The notes: generated by a model from the sequence alone, not told the origin. 62,738 bases of DNA from an uncultured Fastidiosipila sp. (GCA_947253875.1 CAMYAM010000011.1:1-62738); one strand, 5' to 3'; numbered from the stretch's first letter, positions 52,330 to 62,074 are shown. Numbers and translations are program-made.

Positions 52330-54538
52330 TATTTGCACCCCTTTTTTCTAATTCTTTGTCTGCTTCATGCTTATCGATAATAACTCCCAAAGCGTCTTTA
52401 CTATCTCCAATTTGGGTATCGTAAATTTCTTTGTAAATACCATCTAAATCTAGCAACTGCTCATGTGTACCACGCTCAACTATACGACCATTTTCCATTA
52501 CAAAAATTTGGTCTGCATTCCTAATAGAACTTATCCTTTGAGCAATCATGAAAACAGTCTTGTCACTCATAGCTGCTTTTAGATTTTTACGAATAGCTGC
52601 ATCTGTATTCATATCTACAGCTGAGGTAGTGTCATCAAGAATCAAAATATCTGGATCACCTGCAAGGGCACGAGCCAAAGAAATTCTCTGACGCTGACCA
52701 CCTGACAAACCGACACCTTCTTCACCGATTATAGTGTCATAACCTTCATCCATTTTGAGAATAAAGTCATGAGCTACAGCTAATTTAGCTGCTTCATAAA
52801 CAGCTTCAGTACTCATCAATGGATCACTAAAGGCAATATTACTTTCGACAGTATCACTGAACAAGAATACGTCTTGAGTAACTACGTGAATGGATCTTCT
52901 TACGGCTTCTAGTGGGTACGTTCTCAGATCACGTCCATCTATTAAAATTCTACCCTCGCTTGGGTCTGCTAAGCGTGAAATTAGCTCAATTAAAGTAGTT
53001 TTACCAGAACCTGTCTCACCAATAATTCCTATAGTTTGGCCTGATAGCACTGTAAAGTTTATATTGTGCAATGCCGGAACTTTTTGACCATATGAAATAT
53101 AATCATATGATACATGGTCAAATTGAACTTCACCTTTCAGCCTAATTCTCGGTATATGATTATCTTCAACATAAGATGTGACTAAGTCGTCAATCTTTGT
53201 CTTGGAAGTTTTGAGCATTGACTTGGTTGTATATGCTTCTAATGGGAATGGTTTATCTGGGACGTAGCCTTTCTTAACTGTATTTTCATTTATTTTCTTC
53301 AAAGCCTCTGAGTCTTCAGACAATAGCGAACGTGAAACTACCTTATCTTCTAATTTAGCTTCAGGATTTTGAATGACTTTAATTTCTTTGTCCACGTCCA
53401 ATTCAGACTCTTCCAGAACTTTACTGTAAACAGGACTTTCCAAACTCGCTTGCACCAACTTCTCGTCAGTTTTTTGTGGATCTTCAGTTAGTTCAGCCTC
53501 CGCTGGTGATGCTATCTTCGTCTTGGTTGTAAATAACTCAATTATCTTATTAGCTGATGAGGCGTAGTGTTGTAAGTCATCAATTAAATAACCTAGCATT
53601 CGCATTGGGAAAATTAACATCCAGAGCGAGTTATTAAACAAGACTAAATCACCTACAGTCATATTGTCTTCTATTACTAACATACCTCCAAATAAAATCA
53701 AAGCAACATACATGAAGCTTGAGAGACCATCTATTAGAGGTATAAATCTAGCTCTAATATCGGCGGCAAATTTATTGAGTTCGCTAAATTTAAGGTTCTC
53801 TACCTGGAATTTATTTACTTCGTAATCATGACGCACAAAAGCTCTAGTTGTTCTATTACCATTAATATTTTGTTGAACTACAGAATTAAGTTTTTCAAAT
53901 TGCTGTCTGATGTTTCTCCAAGCTGGTTTTATTTTTTTTAGCAAAGCTACAGATGCTATTAATAGAAATGGAGCAACAACTGATGTAATTAATGCTAATC
54001 GCCATTCAATGAAGAATAAATATACCAAGGCTGTAACAAATATCATGGCTGTCTCTATTGTTGAAAAACCTGCCCATGCTAAAAAGTGGCGTACCATCTC
54101 TAGGTCACCAGTCAAACGTGCCATGATTCTACCTGTTGGTGTCTTAGAATAGTAATCTTGGTCTAATTTTTGCAAATGTTGATAGAAGGCATCTCTAGCA
54201 CGCATTATTGCATTTTGAGAAATATATTCATAGAGCAACCTTTTGACAAACATTATTATTCCTCGAATTACGGGAACTAAGAAAATTATACTTACATACA
54301 ACCAGAAATTACTCAGATCGCCTGCAACAAAGACCTCATCAACCAGCTTTGCCGTGTAGTATGATGGAATAATTCCTAAAACAGAACTGATAATTATAGT
54401 TACAAATGCCAAAAATACCTCTAACCTAGTTTCTCTGGTTAGAGCTGCTGCCCATGCATATGGTCTATTACTGAAAACCCAAGCATCTCTCGGACTTAAT
54501 GGATCAGAATCCTTTAAGCTTCTACTATATCTATTCAT
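52322..54538 (-). CDS. Heterodimeric ABC exporter subunit with long linker, degenerate Walker B
   Basis: 738 residues from the ATG at 54538 (GGGGGGA upstream; the TTG at 54550 is part of that site). About 330 residues of membrane domain are followed by an acidic/polar insertion of roughly 135 residues (about 335-470). The ATPase domain then has Walker A GETGSGKTT, signature LSGGQRQR and Walker B LILDDTTSAVD, where Asp replaces the catalytic Glu. It is thus the degenerate half of a heterodimer. Normal linkers at this point are 10-20 residues, so the insertion is unusual and may be a regulatory or protein-binding segment. The C-terminus has a charged tail. First gene of its operon. Confidence 0.92.
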   Translation of the reverse strand: MNRYSRSLKDSDPLSPRDAWVFSNRPYAWAAALTRETRLEVFLAFVTIIISSVLGIIPSYYTAKLVDEVFVAGDLSNFWLYVSIIFLVPVIRGIIMFVKRLLYEYISQNAIMRARDAFYQHLQKLDQDYYSKTPTGRIMARLTGDLEMVRHFLAWAGFSTIETAMIFVTALVYLFFIEWRLALITSVVAPFLLIASVALLKKIKPAWRNIRQQFEKLNSVVQQNINGNRTTRAFVRHDYEVNKFQVENLKFSELNKFAADIRARFIPLIDGLSSFMYVALILFGGMLVIEDNMTVGDLVLFNNSLWMLIFPMRMLGYLIDDLQHYASSANKIIELFTTKTKIASPAEAELTEDPQKTDEKLVQASLESPVYSKVLEESELDVDKEIKVIQNPEAKLEDKVVSRSLLSEDSEALKKINENTVKKGYVPDKPFPLEAYTTKSMLKTSKTKIDDLVTSYVEDNHIPRIRLKGEVQFDHVSYDYISYGQKVPALHNINFTVLSGQTIGIIGETGSGKTTLIELISRLADPSEGRILIDGRDLRTYPLEAVRRSIHVVTQDVFLFSDTVESNIAFSDPLMSTEAVYEAAKLAVAHDFILKMDEGYDTIIGEEGVGLSGGQRQRISLARALAGDPDILILDDTTSAVDMNTDAAIRKNLKAAMSDKTVFMIAQRISSIRNADQIFVMENGRIVERGTHEQLLDLDGIYKEIYDTQIGDSKDALGVIIDKHEADKELEKRGANNG

Positions 54539-54829
54539 TATTCCCCCCAAGGCATGAAGCCTTTAGTAATACGAAGTTAGTATTTAATATAGCTCCTGAA
54601 TGTTTTTCATTCAAAAAACCATTTATGTATTATTGTACCTAGATTAAATAATATTTCTGAACTTTTTTCAGATTTTTTAGATGTTTTTTGATAAAAATTT
54701 TATTTTTTCGGAGTTTTTATCATTGATAATTTTGAAGAAATCGAAATTGAACAGAACTTCAAAAGAACTTGTAATAATATAGTCTATACATTTCTTATAA
54801 AAATCTTATAAAAAGGAGCTAGTTCTAGA

Positions 54830-55420
54830 ATGTTTGATAATACAAAAAAATCAAATGCAATAAAATTAGGGAGAGACACATCAATAGATACTAAAGCTGG
54901 TAATAAGCACATAGTTCTCGCAGGTGGTTGTTTCTGGGGGACAGAAGAATTTCTGCGCAGATTAAGAGGTGTAGTTAAGACTTATACAGCCTATGCAAAT
55001 GGTAATACGATTTCGCCAAGTTATGAAGAAGTTTGCTCTGGCAAGACATTGCATGCGGAGGCTGTCTATGTTGAGTACAATCCTGAAATTATAGATTTGG
55101 CACATCTGTTATATTATTTTTTCAAGAGTTTCGACCCAACAGAACTAGATAAACAAGGAAATGACTTTGGTAAACAATATAGAAATGGTATTTATTATTT
55201 GAATAAAGAAGATTTAAATACAATTAATTTCGTACTAGAAATGGTTCAAGATAAATACGAAGATCCATTAGTTACTGAGATTTTGCCGTTAGATAATTTG
55301 AGTAAAGCAGAAGAATTTCATCAAGACTATCTAGTCAAAAATCCACTAGGATATTGCCATGTTGACTTCCGTAATCTACCAGATGCAGGAGCTAGCATGA
55401 AAGGAGACAAATTTGAATAA
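54830..55420 (+). CDS. msrA: Peptide methionine-S-sulfoxide reductase MsrA
   Basis: 196 residues. It repairs oxidised methionine (S-form) in proteins. The active site is AGGCFWGTEEFLRRL with nucleophilic Cys34. Other family features are YANGNTISPSYEEVCSGKTL, HAEAVYVEYNP and the substrate-binding FDPTELDKQGNDFGKQYRNG. About 25 residues precede the core, with no signal peptide. AAAAGGAG precedes the ATG. It overlaps the msrB gene and is followed by cca, forming a tight operon of oxidative repair and tRNA maturation genes. Confidence 0.95.
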   Translation: MFDNTKKSNAIKLGRDTSIDTKAGNKHIVLAGGCFWGTEEFLRRLRGVVKTYTAYANGNTISPSYEEVCSGKTLHAEAVYVEYNPEIIDLAHLLYYFFKSFDPTELDKQGNDFGKQYRNGIYYLNKEDLNTINFVLEMVQDKYEDPLVTEILPLDNLSKAEEFHQDYLVKNPLGYCHVDFRNLPDAGASMKGDKFE

Positions 55421-55883
55421 TAATTTTAATAATATGAATGATTTCAAGGATTTAAGCCCAGAGGACTTGCGTGCAAAAATTGGCGAGCTCGCCTATGAAG
55501 TTACGCAAAACGAATTGACTGAAAGACCTTTCTCCTCTGAATATGACCAGAATTTCTCTGATGGTATTTATGTAGATATTGTCAGTGGAGAGGCTCTATT
55601 TAGCTCCAAAGATAAATATGATGCCGGTTGCGGCTGGCCATCATTTACCAAAACAATTGGAGAAGATGAAGATAAACTTAAAGAAAAAGCAGATTTTAGA
55701 CTAGGTTATGAGCGCACTGAAGTTCGTTCTAAAGAGGCTAATAGTCACTTGGGGCATGTTTTCACCGATGGGCCTAAAGAAGCTGGTGGTTTACGTTACT
55801 GCATAAATGGTGCTGCCTTGAAGTTCATTTCAAAAGAGCAAATGGAAAAGGAAGGTTACGGAGATTATCTAAAGTATGTCTAA
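55413..55883 (+). CDS. msrB: Peptide methionine-R-sulfoxide reductase MsrB
   Basis: 156 residues from a TTG at 55413. This start is chosen because AAAGGAG lies six bases upstream; the ATG at 55434 has no site at proper distance. The gene overlaps the msrA end, so translation is coupled. It reduces the R-form of methionine sulfoxide. CGWPSFTK (Cys73), GYERTEVRSKEANSHLGHVF and GLRYCINGAALKF with catalytic Cys130 are clear. The two CXXC zinc pairs of many MsrB proteins are absent, as is common in Firmicutes. Confidence 0.94.
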   Translation: MNNNFNNMNDFKDLSPEDLRAKIGELAYEVTQNELTERPFSSEYDQNFSDGIYVDIVSGEALFSSKDKYDAGCGWPSFTKTIGEDEDKLKEKADFRLGYERTEVRSKEANSHLGHVFTDGPKEAGGLRYCINGAALKFISKEQMEKEGYGDYLKYV

Positions 55884-57249
55884 ATCTCTTTTACCAGAAT
55901 TTAATTTAACTTCTGAACAGGCGGATGATCTACCTAGATTTGAGCTCTCTGGTTTTAATCTACCTGGATTTGATTTGCCCGAAGAAATTTTGTTTATACT
56001 CGATAGGTTTGAGGAGAATGGTAAGCGTAGTTATTTAGTTGGTGGTTCTGTTCGAGATTTACTCCTAGGAAAATCTATAAACGACTATGACATCACTACT
56101 TCTGCGACGCCACAAGAAGTTAAAGCAATTTTCTCAGATTACATCACCTTAGACACGGGATTGCAGCATGGAACTGTAACTTTATTAATTGATAATAAAC
56201 CATTTGAAATTACTACTTTTAGAACCGATGGTAAATATAGCGACCATCGACGACCTAACAATGTGGAACTGACCACTTCACTTTTTGAGGACAGTCAACG
56301 CAGAGACTTTACTATTAACCAGATTGCTTATAACCCTATCGACGGTTTAGTTGATTATCACAATGGTTTAACTGACCTGCAAGCTAAATTAATTCGTGCT
56401 GTTGGTGACCCCTATAAGCGTTTCGATGAAGATGCTCTAAGAATAATCAGAGCTTTTCGATTTGCCGTACAATTAAATTTTGATATCGAAAATAATACTT
56501 TTGCTGCAGTCAAAGCTATGATTAATGATCTTGACTACGTTGCTGCAGAGCGACTTACACATGAGTTAATTAAAATTCTTAATTCGGATTTTTTGTCTGA
56601 AAGTAAGAATTGGCAAAATTTAATGGTTTTATGGAATTATCTATTCCCTACATACTCCTGCGAAATTTACAAATCATTTAGCGCTGATTTACTTGATAAT
56701 CTTCCACAAAACCATAATATTAACTTAACACTATTGGCATATTTTCTAGCAGAAAATGACTTAGCCCACTTCTTAAATAAACTTAAACTAAAACGAACAG
56801 AATTTATTTTTGTTAAATCATATACCGCAGCTCTTCAAGAAATTGCTGAAGTTCAGTTATCTAGCGAGAAAGATGTCGACTCCGCATTAATAACTGCAGA
56901 ATCTTCCCACTTCTCTCCTCTAGACCTTATTGAGTTAAAAAGCAAATATAATTTAGATCTTCAAACTTTAATCGAGATATTAAACTTGACTGTTCTCGAA
57001 CCGAGCTTTGGCATAAATTTTCAAACAGTAGAGAAAATTAAATTAAGCTTCTCAGAACTTCTGGGAAAACAGCTGCCTTTATCTACATTAGATCTTGCTA
57101 TTTCAGGCAAAGATTTAATAGACATGGGTTTTTCTCAAGGAAAAGTAATAGGTCAAGTTCTAAACGATTTGCTAAAGTTAGTTGTTAAAGGAGAATTAGA
57201 AAACAGTGAAATCGCTTTGTCAGCTGCTGCCCAAACTATGCTATCTTGA
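55876..57249 (+). CDS. cca: CCA-adding tRNA nucleotidyltransferase
   Basis: 457 residues, class II. It builds or repairs the CCA 3' end of tRNAs. The head contains YLVGGSVRDLLLGKSINDYD (catalytic Asp pair in DYDITTSA), then FEITTFRTDGKYSDHRRPN and QRRDFTINQIAYN. The nucleotide-selecting helix EDALRIIRAFRFA follows. The C-terminal helical body lacks an obvious HD phosphohydrolase motif. A short Leu/Pro/Phe-rich N-terminal extension of ~30 residues (FELSGFNLPGFDLPEE) is unusual. The start overlaps the msrB stop by eight bases (ATGTCTAA). The one tRNA in this window encodes its CCA, so here the enzyme would mainly repair ends. Confidence 0.93.
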   Translation: MSKSLLPEFNLTSEQADDLPRFELSGFNLPGFDLPEEILFILDRFEENGKRSYLVGGSVRDLLLGKSINDYDITTSATPQEVKAIFSDYITLDTGLQHGTVTLLIDNKPFEITTFRTDGKYSDHRRPNNVELTTSLFEDSQRRDFTINQIAYNPIDGLVDYHNGLTDLQAKLIRAVGDPYKRFDEDALRIIRAFRFAVQLNFDIENNTFAAVKAMINDLDYVAAERLTHELIKILNSDFLSESKNWQNLMVLWNYLFPTYSCEIYKSFSADLLDNLPQNHNINLTLLAYFLAENDLAHFLNKLKLKRTEFIFVKSYTAALQEIAEVQLSSEKDVDSALITAESSHFSPLDLIELKSKYNLDLQTLIEILNLTVLEPSFGINFQTVEKIKLSFSELLGKQLPLSTLDLAISGKDLIDMGFSQGKVIGQVLNDLLKLVVKGELENSEIALSAAAQTMLS

Positions 57250-57466
57250 TTTTAGTAAATCTCTCTAAATTTCCTTAAATTGCCTATTTTGTTGACTTTT
57301 GTTAGAATTTTTACGATTTTTTCATGAGTCAATAGCTAATAATTTAAAAATATGAATTGATATAGCTTTTATAATATAATGAAGATAAGTTATCCTACAT
57401 GACTCACGTACTATATTAGAACCTTGCAGCATAGTCTGTAAATAAAGTTATTTGGAGGAAGCGGTA

Positions 57467-59434
57467 ATGTACTGTCCAATATGTGGAGAAGAAGTTAACC
57501 TTAGTCAAAGTCAGTGTCCTAGTTGTGGTACTAGCTTAGATTGGAGTGACTATCAAACTGAAAATTCCCAAAATGAATCTATAAACACAGATAATAATAT
57601 TCAAACAGAAGCAGATAACCATAGTTACTACAAGGATATCAACAAAGATGATCCATTCGCTCCTAATGCAGGATTTAGCGGCGTTGAATTTGATGCTCCT
57701 AACAATGCAGTAGAGCAAGATTTTGCAGCTGCTTCAGAGAACATAGGCTTCGAGCCATCTGATAGTGCCAATCACCAATCAGATGATTTGCATTATGATT
57801 ACTATGATTCAGAAGATGAAGCTGAGCAACGTAAGCGTTTTATCTGGCTTCTTCTGGGTGCAGGACTTGTTATTTTGTTATTAGTATTATTATTTGTACT
57901 AATTAGTCGTAGAAACAGTGGTAGAGAAGTTGGACCAAATTCATCCAACCCGATTCCAGAATTCAGTACATCCAGTAGTACCAGTAAAGAAAAAACTACA
58001 ACTACGACAACAGAGTCCAAAAAGACTCGTCAATCTTTAGTACCAAGCAGCAATAAAAACGATATCGTATATGTTACACCTACACCAGCTCCTACACCTA
58101 CACCAGCTCCTACCACGACTGCTGCACCAAGCACAAAGGCTCCTACTACAACAAAAAGTAGCAAAGAAACTACAACAAGTGCTAAAGAAAGTGATAAGAC
58201 AACTACAAATAGTTCAGATAGCTCTATTAATAATTCAAGTAAAGCAACTGACTCTAAACAAACTACTGTAAATAATAATCATGAGGAAACAGCTACATCC
58301 TCTACTTTCGCAAGTGATCATGATACATATCTAAGGCTCAACTCCGGTAATCTACCTGTAGAACCAAATAGATTTGCTAAACCTGGCAAGCCTGGAAATA
58401 CGAACCCAGGTGAAGAAGTTTTGCCAAATAACAACTCCGAGAGTAAAAAGTTGTCCAGCTTTATCAATGAAGCATTACAAAATATCAATGCTCCAGTATA
58501 TAACGGTTCCCAAGTACAAGACAAATCTGTTCAATTGCCAAACTTCAGTAATGTCAAACAAGTTCCAAGTGAATTATGGGTACAAACTTATTTAAACCAA
58601 TTCTTAAAGACAGTTAAAGGTTCTACAAACCCATTTGATACTAAGGAATTTAAACTAAGTGAAATTGAAACGTTCTTACAAAAGCAGGTCAACCCAGAAA
58701 TCACCTTAGACCCTAGTGCTCCGTACAATGTCACACCTTACGAGTACAAAAAAGGATCTGATAATGGCACCTTCTCAATACCAGAGACTGCAATCGAACC
58801 TAATGAAAGAATTGCAGAAAATTCTGAATCTAAGACAACTTTCGTTCCTATAGAAACAGTTAAACTTAATAACGGTAATTACGAGGTTCGTATGGTAGAG
58901 CTAAACTATGATCTGCGCTCTCATGAAGGTGTAAATTATAGAGAAATTACTGATATGCGCCATCAAAAAGTCCTTGGTTTAGCAATTGATAGTACAAAAT
59001 CTGTTGCCAAGTCACCTGAGGATATCACTAACGATGGAGATTCAGTATTCTTCATGAGCCTTGAAGAAATGAAAGCTAACTTAGGCTATGTTAAATATAC
59101 CTTGAAACCAGATTCTAATGGTAATCTAACATTAATTTCCAAGATAAGTTACGCAGCTAATGCAAGCGATAGCAATGTTATTGACAGGATAACTGAAATT
59201 GAAAAAGGTATATACGCTAACTTAAGTAGTTCGAGTGTTAGAACTGCAGAAGCTGATATACCTCTTATGAATAATCCAAAATTAGCTGAAGGTGAAAACA
59301 ATGCAAGTCAAATTGGAACAATCCGTAAAGATAGTCAGTACCTCGTCTTTAATATTGGATCTGACTCTCAATATATTGCATTGGCTACAGCTGGAGATGG
59401 TGACTTGATAGGATATATTGACCTAAGCGAATAA
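57467..59434 (+). CDS. Zinc-ribbon single-pass membrane protein with Thr-rich linker
   Basis: 655 residues from the ATG at 57467; the preceding TTGGAGGAAGCG is the ribosome-binding site, so an upstream TTG start is rejected. A zinc ribbon opens the protein (MYCPICGEEVNLSQSQCPSC: CPIC and CPSC pairs), followed by ~100 acidic residues. One membrane helix follows (about 126-150, LLGAGLVILLLVLLFVLIS), then a ~150-residue Ser/Thr/Lys/Pro linker including TPTPAP repeats. The ~350-residue extracellular C-terminal region has no recognised domain; it includes VKLNNGNYEVRMVELNYDLR and ends with SQYIALATAGDGDLIGYIDL. The inside-ribbon/outside-domain topology is inferred. Function unknown; the extracellular part may bind wall polymers. 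Confidence 0.75.
   Translation: MYCPICGEEVNLSQSQCPSCGTSLDWSDYQTENSQNESINTDNNIQTEADNHSYYKDINKDDPFAPNAGFSGVEFDAPNNAVEQDFAAASENIGFEPSDSANHQSDDLHYDYYDSEDEAEQRKRFIWLLLGAGLVILLLVLLFVLISRRNSGREVGPNSSNPIPEFSTSSSTSKEKTTTTTTESKKTRQSLVPSSNKNDIVYVTPTPAPTPTPAPTTTAAPSTKAPTTTKSSKETTTSAKESDKTTTNSSDSSINNSSKATDSKQTTVNNNHEETATSSTFASDHDTYLRLNSGNLPVEPNRFAKPGKPGNTNPGEEVLPNNNSESKKLSSFINEALQNINAPVYNGSQVQDKSVQLPNFSNVKQVPSELWVQTYLNQFLKTVKGSTNPFDTKEFKLSEIETFLQKQVNPEITLDPSAPYNVTPYEYKKGSDNGTFSIPETAIEPNERIAENSESKTTFVPIETVKLNNGNYEVRMVELNYDLRSHEGVNYREITDMRHQKVLGLAIDSTKSVAKSPEDITNDGDSVFFMSLEEMKANLGYVKYTLKPDSNGNLTLISKISYAANASDSNVIDRITEIEKGIYANLSSSSVRTAEADIPLMNNPKLAEGENNASQIGTIRKDSQYLVFNIGSDSQYIALATAGDGDLIGYIDLSE
58076..58111 (+). 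repeat. Two perfect 18-base coding repeats (TPTPAP)
   Basis: An 18-base unit occurs twice in tandem, in frame, encoding TPTPAP twice within the extracellular linker of the zinc-ribbon membrane protein. Copy-number change by slippage would alter linker length by six residues without breaking the frame. Confidence 0.85.
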
Positions 59435-59518
59435 TAAAATCAGAATAATTAATTGAAGTTGCCAATTCATTAAATCTAGTTAGATATTAGATAGTTAGAT
59501 AGGAGCTTGATAAAATTC

Positions 59519-60145
59519 ATGTCAACAGAAAAGAGTTTAAAAATCAAAGATAAATTACCTGCCTTAACAGTATATTGTGGGGCTTCAAGTGGTTTGAAAC
59601 CTATATACTTAGAGACCGCAGAAGCTCTCGGTAAATTATTTGCTGAAGAAGATATTCATCTTGTATATGGCGGAGGCGACAAAGGCCTAATGGGTAAAGT
59701 CTCCACTACAGTCATTGAAAATGGTGGAACTGCAACAGGTATTATCCCAGATTTCATGATTGAATTAGAATGGGTTAACAAGGATTTGGATGACCTCAGG
59801 GTTGTTAAAACTATGTCCGAGAGAAAAACTCTACTCCTAAATCTTGGAGATGGAATTGTCATGCTTCCTGGTGGTATTGGTACCATGGAAGAATTTTTTG
59901 AAGCTTTATCCTGGAGCCAGCTGCTCATACATGAGAAACCTATAGGAATCCTAAACATTGATGGTTACTACGATACTTTGTTAGAGCTTATTCACGGTTT
60001 ACAAAGAGAAGGGTTTGTCGATACAAAAACTTCTGACCTATTTGTTGTAGATAGTGATCCCAGAAAATTATTGGAAAAAATGGCAAATTGGAAACACCAC
60101 GATACAATAAAAGAATTGACAACTATCGAGGATATCGAAGAATAA
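59519..60145 (+). CDS. LOG-family (TIGR00730) nucleotide phosphoribohydrolase
   Basis: 208 residues from the ATG at 59519. The AGGAG at 59501 is slightly far (13 bases); the TTG at 59507 would be too close to it. The Rossmann-like LOG fold is shown by VYCGASSGLKPIYLETAEAL, LVYGGGDKGLMGKV, the catalytic MSERKTLLL and the signature LPGGIGTMEEFFEALSW (about 117-133). Members cleave nucleoside 5'-monophosphates at the N-glycosidic bond; in plants and some bacteria this releases cytokinin. In an anaerobic bacterium it is more likely a nucleotide salvage or house-cleaning enzyme. It lies between two zinc-ribbon membrane proteins. Confidence 0.9.
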   Translation: MSTEKSLKIKDKLPALTVYCGASSGLKPIYLETAEALGKLFAEEDIHLVYGGGDKGLMGKVSTTVIENGGTATGIIPDFMIELEWVNKDLDDLRVVKTMSERKTLLLNLGDGIVMLPGGIGTMEEFFEALSWSQLLIHEKPIGILNIDGYYDTLLELIHGLQREGFVDTKTSDLFVVDSDPRKLLEKMANWKHHDTIKELTTIEDIEE

Positions 60146-60254
60146 TAATTCTATTGTTCAGAAAATGTTTACTCTTTTGATTGAAAGCTCTAACTTTTTG
60201 GCAGGAGATTACAGCTATAATTTATATAATACAATTATGTAAAAGGGTAAATAA

Positions 60255-61271
60255 ATGGGAAGATATTGTTTTTATTGTGGCAAAGAATTAGAAACTGATG
60301 AGAGATGTGACTGCCTTTATGCTCGTAAAAATAATGAGCAACAGCGTAAGGCAGAAACAGAAGCTAATCAAAATTATACATCTCAAAATTATACTGATAC
60401 TAGTACTGAAAATATAAATAATACTTCTGAGAATAAATCTCAGAGCACTAAATTCGGCAGAGATAAGTTTACCGCCTTCCAAGAAAGTAAGGAAGAACAC
60501 GCTAATAGAACCAAAAAAGATGCCAGGCAGAAGGCTAAGAAATTTAAGAAAGCTGAAACTTCTGGAAACAAAAAACAAAGCTTTTTTTCACGATCATTTA
60601 AATTTTTCAGAAACTTTTTCACTTCCCCAACAACTATAATTAGTGATTCTAAAACCGCAAAACTTTGGCAATTATTTGTTGCTGTATCTATACAAGCTCT
60701 TCTATTCGCACTTACTATATTTTTGTTTGTAAAAAATAGTAATTTATCAAACTTAATAATTTTACAAGATACTACCAATAAATATAATGGCTTTGCCAAA
60801 TTAGGTATGAGTATTTTTGTCCGGGCTTTTATCTTTTCAATATTTTTAGATATTCTAAGGGTTATTGTTGCTTGGATTATCCTTAAATTAATCAGTAACC
60901 AGAATTTTAATTTTAATGATCTTTGGAAAGTATTTTTGCCTGGAATTTATTACTCAACTATTATCTACCTTATATCTTTGTTACTAATAAATGGTACAGG
61001 ACTTCAAGGCTTAGTTATAATTGTTTTTGCTGCAAATCTCAGATTGTTAGTTGATATATTTAGTATTAGAGCTTGGACTAGTTTTACCACAGATAGTTTA
61101 ATTGGCAATACCATGATTATTGCTATTATTATGGCAATTGTCATGAGCTTGGGTATAAATTTCATCCTTCCAAATGTTGCTAATTTCTCTGTACAACCTG
61201 GTAAAAACGAAGGCCCAGCTAAACCTAATATTAAAGTCCAAAGGAGTATTTATGACGAAATTTCATTATGA
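60255..61271 (+). CDS. Zinc-ribbon multi-pass membrane protein, Yip1-like
   Basis: 338 residues. The N-terminus has a short zinc-ribbon-like cluster (YCFYCGKELETDERCDCLY). About 110 polar, strongly charged residues rich in Lys, Asn and Glu follow. Five to six hydrophobic helices then occur (about 135-310: LWQLFVAVSIQALLFALTIF, FVRAFIFSIFLDILRVIVAW, GIYYSTIIYLISLLLINGTG and others), in the manner of Yip1/DUF1282-type proteins. The C-terminus is a short charged tail. Function unknown. The last 20 bases overlap the CpXC gene, whose ribosome-binding site lies inside this gene, so the two are coupled. Confidence 0.75.
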   Translation: MGRYCFYCGKELETDERCDCLYARKNNEQQRKAETEANQNYTSQNYTDTSTENINNTSENKSQSTKFGRDKFTAFQESKEEHANRTKKDARQKAKKFKKAETSGNKKQSFFSRSFKFFRNFFTSPTTIISDSKTAKLWQLFVAVSIQALLFALTIFLFVKNSNLSNLIILQDTTNKYNGFAKLGMSIFVRAFIFSIFLDILRVIVAWIILKLISNQNFNFNDLWKVFLPGIYYSTIIYLISLLLINGTGLQGLVIIVFAANLRLLVDIFSIRAWTSFTTDSLIGNTMIIAIIMAIVMSLGINFILPNVANFSVQPGKNEGPAKPNIKVQRSIYDEISL

Positions 61272-61956
61272 GACAATCCACTGCCCATATTGCTTAAACG
61301 AAGAGGATTTACCAATCTGGGATATAGTTGACGTCTCAGAAGATCCAGACTTAAAAAACAAAGTATTTTTAAAAGAGTTACAGAATTACGAATGTCAGAA
61401 TTGCAATCGTAAATATACATTAGATCAACCCTTCTTGTATGTAGATCCTAGATCTAAAGTACTAATTTATTATGCGCCAAGATTCTCAGAGATTTTGTTA
61501 GACAAATCTTCCCGTGATGAGCAGGGCAATCTAAAAAAAGAGATTAGCTCAAGCATGCCCTTAGATTTTGGTGTAGATATCGAAGATTATACCCTCAGAA
61601 TTTGCTACGACTATAATGATTTAATTGAGAAATTGCATGTTTTTGACTTTGATCTAGATGACAAACTAATTGAAGTAATTAAATTTGCTACTAGATCCAA
61701 CCCGCCTGCAGTTGAAGATGAAAACGGCAACAGAACAATTAAACAAATTGAGGCAATATACTTTGTAGGGATTGAAAATTCTAAGTATATTTTCCAGACG
61801 TTCTCAGAAGATGAGGTTTGGCGACAAATAGCTCTAGATGCTGAAGTTTATGACAATGCCGAAACTTACTTCGCAGATAAATTTACTGAAGATGAGAATT
61901 GGAATATAGTTGACTTTTTAGGTTGTGAGATATTTCTACTAAAGAATAAGTTTTAA
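61252..61956 (+). CDS. CpXC-domain protein
   Basis: 234 residues from the ATG at 61252 (AAAGGAG nine bases upstream); an upstream ATG at 61174 would overlap the preceding gene by almost 100 bases and is rejected. The CpXC domain is shown by the first knuckle HCPYCLNEEDLPIW, the second knuckle YECQNCNRKYTLDQPFLYVD and the typical following strand KVLIYYAPRF. The rest is acidic, mixed alpha/beta, without known motifs. CpXC proteins are thought to bind zinc; their role is unknown. It is coupled to the upstream zinc-ribbon membrane protein and ended by a shared terminator. Confidence 0.85.
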   Translation: MTKFHYETIHCPYCLNEEDLPIWDIVDVSEDPDLKNKVFLKELQNYECQNCNRKYTLDQPFLYVDPRSKVLIYYAPRFSEILLDKSSRDEQGNLKKEISSSMPLDFGVDIEDYTLRICYDYNDLIEKLHVFDFDLDDKLIEVIKFATRSNPPAVEDENGNRTIKQIEAIYFVGIENSKYIFQTFSEDEVWRQIALDAEVYDNAETYFADKFTEDENWNIVDFLGCEIFLLKNKF

Positions 61957-62006
61957 AGTTATATTTTTTAGGTTTTTGATTATCTAATCCATCTAATTTT
62001 AGACAA

Positions 62007-62074
62007 AATAAAAGCGAAGTAATCTGTGAACTAAGTGTTTTACACCTTCATCACTTTATACTTCGCTTTTTATT
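62007..62074. terminator. Bidirectional terminator between CpXC and clpC genes
   Basis: AATAAAAGCGAAGTA (62007-62021) is complementary to TACTTCGCTTTTTATT (62059-62074) apart from one extra T. The ~37-base interior may fold further. U-runs exist in both directions, as fits the two convergent genes. Confidence 0.75.

Noticed and set aside
59656..59958. 100-codon minus-strand frame opposite the LOG gene
   Set aside because: It overlaps the conserved catalytic segment of LOG on the other strand and has no start signal.
60440..60799. 119-codon minus-strand frame opposite the Yip1-like gene
   Set aside because: A product of AT-rich antisense sequence; no ribosome-binding site, and the plus-strand gene is well supported.
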